This document shows, piece by piece, positions 5,762-8,942 of a DNA stretch of 8,942 nucleotides; within the stretch, counting starts at the first letter, position 1, and every line of letters starts with the position of its first letter. Source of the DNA: JBJXGC01 sp046154545 (GTDB taxonomy: Bacteria; Chloroflexota; Dehalococcoidia; Tepidiformales; Tepidiformaceae); assembly GCA_046154545.1 (NCBI GenBank), contig JBJXGC010000162.1, positions 1 through 8,942 of the forward strand, read 5' to 3'. The notes under the pieces are model-generated. The model had not been told where the DNA came from, searched no databases, and worked only from the letters and a program-made list of their open reading frames with translations. The position numbers and the translations under genes were made by a program.

Positions 5762-5853
5762 ACCGCCAAGGCGCCAAGAACGCGCCAAGGGCGCCAAGGT
5801 TTCGAGAGCGAGGATTCCTTGGCGGGCCTTGGCGTCCTCCGCGCCTTGGCGGT
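5762..5853. repeat. large CGCCAAG/CTTGGCG imperfect hairpin
   Basis: Left arm 5762-5799 contains repeated CGCCAAG units. Right arm 5817-5853 contains repeated CCTTGGCG units and is its reverse complement with about six mismatches or indels over roughly 37 bp. The 17-nt loop is 5800-5816. The element lies between the gatD stop (19 nt away) and the dam start, and would form a strong RNA structure at the 3' end of the gatD transcript. The right arm matches intergenic copies at 3305-3333 and 1551-1586, so this is a dispersed repeat present here as an inverted pair. Confidence 0.75.
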
Positions 5854-5871
5854 GAACCAGCGGGTGCTGTC

Positions 5872-6639
5872 TTACCGCCCGGGGCTGCGCTTCACCGCCA
5901 CCTGCCGGGCCGTCTCGTGGGCGGCGTCCTCGGCGGCGTCGTCGATCGGGGCCAGGGTGACGCCTTCGCCGTAACGGCGGCGGAGGGCGGCGAGGATGAG
6001 TTCGTCGGCCAGGGCCGGGTTCTTGGGCAAGAGGCTGCCGTGGAGGTAGGTGCCGATCGCGTTGCGGTAGCGCGCCCCTTCGCCGCCGTCTTCGGCGTTG
6101 TTGCCGAAGCCGCGCACCACCATCCCGAACGCCTTCGCCGTTGGCCCCAGGAACGTCCGGCCGCCATGGTTTTCGAAGCCCACTATCTCGCCCAGGTCCG
6201 TGGCGAGGATGACGTCGCCGACGCAGCGGTCGGCGCGGGGGCCCGGGTGGCGTGTTTCGAGGTCGAACACGCCGATCCCGGGGATGACGCCCCCCTCGTG
6301 GTCGATGTAGCGGTGGCCGAAGAGCTGGAAGCCGCCGCACACGGCGAGGGCGGGCATCCCCTCGTCTATCGCCTGCTTGAGTGCGCCCCCTTTCGTCGCC
6401 AGGTCATCGGCGATGCGGCGCTGTTCACGGTCCTGTCCGCCGCCGATAAGGACGAGGTCGAACTCCGCCGGGTCGAAGGGGTCGCCGATGTTCACATCGC
6501 TGACGGCGAAGCCGATGCCCCGCGCCTCGCAGCGGTAGCGGAGGGCGATGACGTTGCCCCGGTCGCCGTAGATGTTCATGACGTCCGGATAGAGGTGGGC
6601 GACCCGGACTTCTGCGTCCGCAGTGAGTTCGACAGGCAT
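5872..6639 (-). CDS. gatD: GatD-like class I glutamine amidotransferase (lipid II isoglutaminyl synthase type)
   Basis: The 255-residue product is a CobB/CobQ-like (GATase_3) glutaminase. Its N-terminal HLYPDVMNIYGDRGNVIALRYR (15-36) is characteristic of GatD. IGGGQDREQ is at 65-73, the nucleophile lies in LAVCGGFQLFG (Cys101), NHGGRT is at 157-162, and GTYLHGSLLPKNP at 196-208 carries the catalytic His200. GatD releases ammonia from glutamine for MurT, which amidates the glutamate of lipid II in peptidoglycan synthesis. A MurT Mur-ligase gene normally lies next to gatD; the neighbours here are dam and a divergent oxidoreductase, so the partner must be elsewhere. The ATG at 6639 fits the family start; the frame extends upstream without family motifs. 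TACGCT lies 6 nt before it, suggesting leaderless transcription. Confidence 0.88.
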   Translation of the reverse strand: MPVELTADAEVRVAHLYPDVMNIYGDRGNVIALRYRCEARGIGFAVSDVNIGDPFDPAEFDLVLIGGGQDREQRRIADDLATKGGALKQAIDEGMPALAVCGGFQLFGHRYIDHEGGVIPGIGVFDLETRHPGPRADRCVGDVILATDLGEIVGFENHGGRTFLGPTAKAFGMVVRGFGNNAEDGGEGARYRNAIGTYLHGSLLPKNPALADELILAALRRRYGEGVTLAPIDDAAEDAAHETARQVAVKRSPGR

Positions 6640-6645
6640 GGCACA

Positions 6646-6651
6646 AGCGTA
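6646..6651 (-). promoter_or_regulatory. candidate -10 box for gatD
   Basis: On the minus strand this reads TACGCT, then TGTGCC, then the ATG at 6639. The 6-nt gap places the expected transcription start on the start codon, and no ribosome-binding site is visible. No clear -35 box was found. Confidence 0.35.
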
Positions 6652-6681
6652 TCGCAACCGCCGGTAGCGGGGCGTTTGTCG

Positions 6682-6687
6682 TAGACT
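6682..6687 (+). promoter_or_regulatory. candidate -10 box for the deazaflavin oxidoreductase
   Basis: TAGACT, in the context CGTAGACTCG, resembles the CGTACACTCG box at 1616-1625. It would give a leader of about 20 nt containing the CGGAGGG ribosome-binding site at 6703-6709. It stands back to back with the gatD box in a 75-bp divergent gap. No convincing -35 hexamer is seen. Confidence 0.4.
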
Positions 6688-6714
6688 CGCAGAACAACAC
6701 ATCGGAGGGCCCCC

Positions 6715-7128
6715 ATGGCCGACATGAACGATTTCAACAACCAGGTGATCGCGGAGTTCCGCGCCAACGAAGGCAAGGTGGGCGGCAACTTCGCCGGCGC
6801 ACCGATGGTCCTGATCACCACGAAGGGCGCGAAGAGCGGCGCGATGCGGACGACCCCGCTGGTCTATTCGAAGGATGGCGACCGCGTCGTCATCATCGCC
6901 TCGTTCGCCGGGGCGCCGAAGCACCCGGCCTGGTACCTGAACCTGAAGGCGAACCCCGAGGTGACCGTCGAGGTCGGCACGGAGAAGTACCAGGCGAAGG
7001 CCGTCATCCCCGAGGGGGCCGAGCGCGACCGCCTCTTCAACGCCCAGGCGGCGCTCATGCCGAACTTCGCGGAGTACCAGACCAAGACCTCGCGGGTCAT
7101 CCCGGCCGTGGTGCTGGAACGGAAATAG
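6715..7128 (+). CDS. Ddn-family deazaflavin (F420)-dependent oxidoreductase
   Basis: The 137-residue product matches the nitroreductase-family deazaflavin-dependent oxidoreductases (DUF385, Ddn-like) in length and signature: PMVLITTKGAKSGAMRTTPL at 30-49, DGDRVVIIASFAGAPKHPAWY at 54-74 and LKANPEVTVEVG at 77-88. Relatives use reduced F420 to reduce quinones, nitro compounds or other electrophiles, in the cytosol or at the membrane. The substrate is not inferable. Its presence implies that the host makes F420, although no F420 biosynthesis gene is in the window. GGAGGG about 6 nt before the ATG supports the start. The gene is divergent from gatD and looks monocistronic; a REP repeat follows 76 nt downstream. 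Confidence 0.9.
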   Translation: MADMNDFNNQVIAEFRANEGKVGGNFAGAPMVLITTKGAKSGAMRTTPLVYSKDGDRVVIIASFAGAPKHPAWYLNLKANPEVTVEVGTEKYQAKAVIPEGAERDRLFNAQAALMPNFAEYQTKTSRVIPAVVLERK

Positions 7129-7204
7129 GCGAGAAGACGGAGCTCAGGCAAGTGCACGCCTGTGGCCGCCTTGGGCACCGGGCGTGTAGGTGAGAGCGCT
7201 CATG

Positions 7205-7262
7205 CCCGGCCTTCCTCAGCCCGACCGCGAGGGAGGGCACTGGTCCCCGTCCTCCCCAGGTC
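7205..7262 (-). repeat. REP-like repeat, copy 1 (inverted, at the RAYT 3' end)
   Basis: Read on the minus strand it runs from GACCTGGGGAGGACGGGG through CGCGGTCGGGCTGAGGAAGG to GCCGGG. It matches copy 3 (7853-7909) over its full length with about five mismatches and one indel. The core CCTCCCTC...GAGGAAGG forms a stem with one mismatch. The match ends abruptly at both outer edges, and the repeat overlaps the last bases of the transposase gene, including its stop codon. Confidence 0.75.
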
Positions 7263-7749
7263 AGCGATCCGCGCCCTGTCCCTTGACTACGTACTGGCAG
7301 GCGGCGACGACCTGTTCCTCGCGCCACAGGTAGCGCGTACTCCCATGGCGCGACCACACCTTCGCCCCCGTCGCGACAAGTCCAGCCTCCCCCAGCAGCT
7401 TCGTGCACCATGCCTTCAGCGAGCCCATGACAAGCTCGGGCGCCATCTCCGCCGATACGACGACATGGACGTGGTTCGTGCGCACGTTCAGTGCATGGAT
7501 GTACCAGTCGCGAACCTCGGCTGTCTGCCGTATGGCGGCGTCAACAGCGCGCCTCTCGGCCGCGCGGAGCGTGACCGGCGCGTCGAGGCGTTGCCCGGCC
7601 TCCCACGCTTCGCGACGCGGGTTCGGGTCGAGCAGTGGGGCGTCTGGACCCGCGAGACTGCGTTGGGTTGACCCGCGCTCGTCCCCATGAAGCCAGGTGC
7701 CGTAGGTGCGGAACGTGATGAAGTACGCGAGTGGGCGTGGCGCTGGCAT
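7261..7749 (-). CDS. REP-associated tyrosine transposase (RAYT, IS200-like Y1/HUH family)
   Basis: The 162-residue product begins MPAPRPLAYFITFRTYGTWLHGDE, a typical start of one RAYT-like Y1 transposase family. NVRTNHVHVVV at 88-98 holds the HUH metal-binding pair His93 and His95. KVWSRHGSTRYLW (130-142) and the terminal AACQYVVKGQG (149-159) carry the probable catalytic Tyr153. All key motifs are present, so it appears intact. RAYTs nick and join single-stranded DNA at REP hairpins and are thought to spread REP sequences rather than move as classical insertion sequences. Three copies of a palindromic repeat surround the gene, two in the opposite orientation to the third, as expected for a RAYT with its cognate REPs. 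The ATG at 7749 is preceded by TACCAT with 6 nt between and no ribosome-binding site, suggesting a leaderless mRNA. The frame continues upstream through repeats but without family similarity. Confidence 0.88.
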   Translation of the reverse strand: MPAPRPLAYFITFRTYGTWLHGDERGSTQRSLAGPDAPLLDPNPRREAWEAGQRLDAPVTLRAAERRAVDAAIRQTAEVRDWYIHALNVRTNHVHVVVSAEMAPELVMGSLKAWCTKLLGEAGLVATGAKVWSRHGSTRYLWREEQVVAACQYVVKGQGADR

Positions 7750-7755
7750 CGGCGG

Positions 7756-7761
7756 ATGGTA
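7756..7761 (-). promoter_or_regulatory. candidate -10 box for the RAYT gene
   Basis: Read on the minus strand it is TACCAT, followed by CCGCCG and the ATG at 7749. This is the same YANNNT-N6-start layout seen before dam, gatD and yefM. The repeat copy at 7782-7829 begins about 20 nt upstream, so the -35 region would be at its edge. Confidence 0.3.
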
Positions 7762-7781
7762 GCGCAGCAAGTGATGATCGT

Positions 7782-7829
7782 GGACGGGGAGCGGGGCCCT
7801 TCCTCGCGGTCGGGCTGAGGAAGCGGGCG
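7782..7829 (+). repeat. REP-like repeat, copy 2
   Basis: It contains GGACGGGGAGCGGGGCCCTT and then the shared core CGCGGTCGGGCTGAGGAAG. CTTCCTC and GAGGAAG form a perfect 7-bp stem with an 11-nt loop, GCGGTCGGGCT. This is the most symmetrical of the three copies. It lies upstream of the transposase start, in direct orientation with copy 3, 23 nt away. Confidence 0.75.
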
Positions 7830-7852
7830 GGCGTGAGTGGGCGCTGAGTTCT

Positions 7853-7909
7853 GACCTGGGTAAGACGGGACCGGGGCCCTCCCTTGCGGTCGGGCTGAGG
7901 AAGGCCGGG
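7853..7909 (+). repeat. REP-like repeat, copy 3
   Basis: It runs from GACCTGGGTAAGACGGG to GAGGAAGGCCGGG and is the inverted counterpart of copy 1 on the far side of the transposase gene. Both share CTGACCTGGG at one end and GGCCGGG at the other. Two changes in the left arm weaken its stem compared with copy 2. Copies 1 and 3 bound a 705-bp unit. Confidence 0.75.
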
Positions 7910-8018
7910 CGCGGACGGCCGCCCCAGGTGTCCACCGGGGCGCGCTGCTCCCCGGGCCGGGCTGTGTCGAATGTACTGATGCCAGCAGTTCGTGAGTTGA
8001 GGAGGGGAGAGGTTCGTC
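7910..8018. other. intergenic region before the lipoprotein gene
   Basis: A GC-rich stem CCGGGG (7935-7940) / CCCCGG (7950-7955) with a 9-nt loop follows the REP copies. No confident promoter hexamers were found. The ribosome-binding site of the next gene is at 7999-8012, where AGGAGG lies 13 nt and GAGAGG 6 nt before the ATG. Confidence 0.4.
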
Positions 8019-8942
8019 ATGCGCGTCACATCGGGACTACTCGGAGCGGTAATGGCCGCGCTCCTACTCGTGAGCTGCGGCGGGGCGTCGCCGAAAGAAA
8101 CCGCGTCCCGGGCTGCGGGCAGCATCGCCTCCATCGCCGAGCCGCGGAAAGCCCTTGCGGCCTCCGCCGAGCTGCTCGCCAAAGAGAGCTTCGCGCTCCA
8201 GTACAGCGGTGAGTTCGAGGAAAGCGAGGGACCCAGCCTGGGCACGTTCCGGTTTGCACGGGATGGCAAGAGTTCGCTCTTCAGCTTCGATGGAGACATG
8301 GCCGGAGAGCAGTTCACGCTCTCGTTCATCACTCGCGACGAAAAGAGCTACGTCTGCGTGAAAGGCACGGCGTGGTCCGACCTGGAGGACGGCGGCTGCG
8401 TCGAGACACCGGTCGATGACAGCGACAACCCGGACGAGATCGATTTCGCAATGTTTTTCGACATGGCGGCGATGCTGAAGGACATGACAGAAGACGAGGA
8501 CGCCAAAATCGAAGACGCCCCCGACCAGACCATCAACGGCGTCCCGTCCCGCTGCTTCACGGTCACTGCCGACGACGGCGCGGGCACGATCTGCATCGCC
8601 ACGGACGACGGCCGGCTTGTCCAGATCAAGGGCGACTTCGACGGCATGCAGGGCGAAATAACGCTCGTCGCGTCGCGCAAGCCACAGGCCAGCGACTTCG
8701 AGCTCCCCTTCCCGCTCGTCGATGAGGACGAGCTATGGGGCGGCCTCTTCGGAGGTGCGGCCACAGGCGGAGGGGCCGCGGCGGGCGACGAGCCGGAGCC
8801 ACCGTCGAAGCCGGGCCTGGCGGGGGTGCGCATCCTCGGAGAGCCCTTCCCGTGGGAAGGCCCCGCCGCCTGCCCGGGTGCGGAGTCCTTCGGCGTGGAG
8901 GAGTTCGCGGTGGATGCGGCCGGCTCGATCTACTTCCCGGAC
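8019..8942 (+). CDS. lipoprotein with N-terminal extracytoplasmic domain and start of a beta-propeller (partial)
   Basis: The frame is open from the ATG at 8019 to the right edge (308 codons) with no stop. Residues 1-19 are a lipoprotein signal, MRVTSGLLGAVMAALLLVSC, with Cys20 as the lipidated residue. Residues about 40-235 form an unrecognised domain of alternating strands (ALQYSGEFEE, GTFRFARDG, LFSFDGDM) resembling LppX/LolA-type lipid-binding lipoproteins by pattern only. It holds four cysteines, 113, 127, 179 and 192, spaced 14 and 13 residues apart, which suggests two disulfides. A Gly/Ala/Pro/Glu-rich linker (about 240-265) follows. The end, EEFAVDAAGSIYFPD, looks like the first blade of an NHL or SMP-30-type propeller. 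The protein should sit on the outer face of the cell membrane; its role is unknown. The frame, ribosome-binding site and signal peptide make the gene itself secure. Confidence 0.85.
   Translation, partial: MRVTSGLLGAVMAALLLVSCGGASPKETASRAAGSIASIAEPRKALAASAELLAKESFALQYSGEFEESEGPSLGTFRFARDGKSSLFSFDGDMAGEQFTLSFITRDEKSYVCVKGTAWSDLEDGGCVETPVDDSDNPDEIDFAMFFDMAAMLKDMTEDEDAKIEDAPDQTINGVPSRCFTVTADDGAGTICIATDDGRLVQIKGDFDGMQGEITLVASRKPQASDFELPFPLVDEDELWGGLFGGAATGGGAAAGDEPEPPSKPGLAGVRILGEPFPWEGPAACPGAESFGVEEFAVDAAGSIYFPD

Noticed and set aside
5688..5777. N-terminal extension of dam starting from a TTG at 5777
   Set aside because: The extra 30 residues come from the CGCCAAG repeat region and lack similarity to the family, which starts at the GTG at 5687.
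5762..5853. CRISPR array
   Set aside because: The CGCCAAG units are short, irregular and lack uniform unique spacers; no cas gene is in the window.
5632..6684. Plus-strand open frame of 350 codons across the dam start and gatD
   Set aside because: It runs antisense to gatD and through the repeat hairpin, with no recognisable motif.
7145..7162. CAGGC/GCCTG hairpin after the deazaflavin oxidoreductase as an intrinsic terminator
   Set aside because: Only a 5-bp stem with an 8-nt loop and no T-tract; chance is likely at this GC content.
7205..7909. Classical insertion sequence with terminal inverted repeats
   Set aside because: The enclosed gene is an HUH/Y1 enzyme, which does not use terminal inverted repeats in the DDE manner, no target-site duplication was seen, and a third direct copy is present; a RAYT/REP arrangement fits better.
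7541..8332. Minus-strand open frame of 263 codons across the REP copies and lipoprotein start
   Set aside because: It crosses non-coding repeats and is antisense to a signal-peptide gene; composition is Arg/Pro/Ser-rich as in frame shadows.

Overview
The window is high-GC bacterial DNA from a diderm-unlike or actinobacterial-style lineage. No rRNA or marker gene fixes the taxon. A predicted F420-dependent Ddn-family oxidoreductase, a GatD-type amidotransferase, two lipoprotein signal peptides and start codons placed about 6 nt after a YANNNT -10 box (leaderless style) fit Actinomycetota or Chloroflexota. I lean weakly towards Chloroflexota; this is inference.

Left part (1-4237). A minus-strand gene begins at 23 and leaves the window at the left edge. 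After a 241-bp promoter region with several inverted repeats come four plus-strand genes: a group A flavoprotein monooxygenase-like enzyme (265-1509), an alpha/beta hydrolase (1632-2489), a lipoprotein DsbA-like thioredoxin that overlaps it by 4 nt (2486-3235), and a second alpha/beta hydrolase with a clear Ser-Asp-His triad (3449-4237). Nothing in the sequence proves that the enzymes share one pathway.

Middle (4285-6639, all minus strand). A complete YefM-YoeB type II toxin-antitoxin pair lies directly downstream of a Dam-family adenine methyltransferase. The pair has its own promoter and a paired GTACA-type operator. Upstream of dam is a GatD-like glutamine amidotransferase with no MurT ligase gene on either side. 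Between gatD and dam is a ~90-bp imperfect hairpin built from CGCCAAG/CTTGGCG repeats. Shorter copies of the same repeat lie at 1551-1586 and 3305-3333.

Right part (6715-8942). A Ddn-like deazaflavin oxidoreductase is divergent from gatD. Then comes the most notable locus: a REP-associated tyrosine transposase (RAYT) on the minus strand, enclosed by three copies of an imperfect palindromic repeat (7205-7262 inverted; 7782-7829 and 7853-7909 direct). This looks like a RAYT with its own REP family. The last gene (8019 to the right edge, partial) is a lipoprotein with an unrecognised cysteine-containing domain, followed by what looks like the start of a beta-propeller.

The best leads for something new are the RAYT/REP locus, the CTTGGCG repeat family, the consistent leaderless-promoter geometry on the minus-strand genes, and the dam/toxin-antitoxin pairing.
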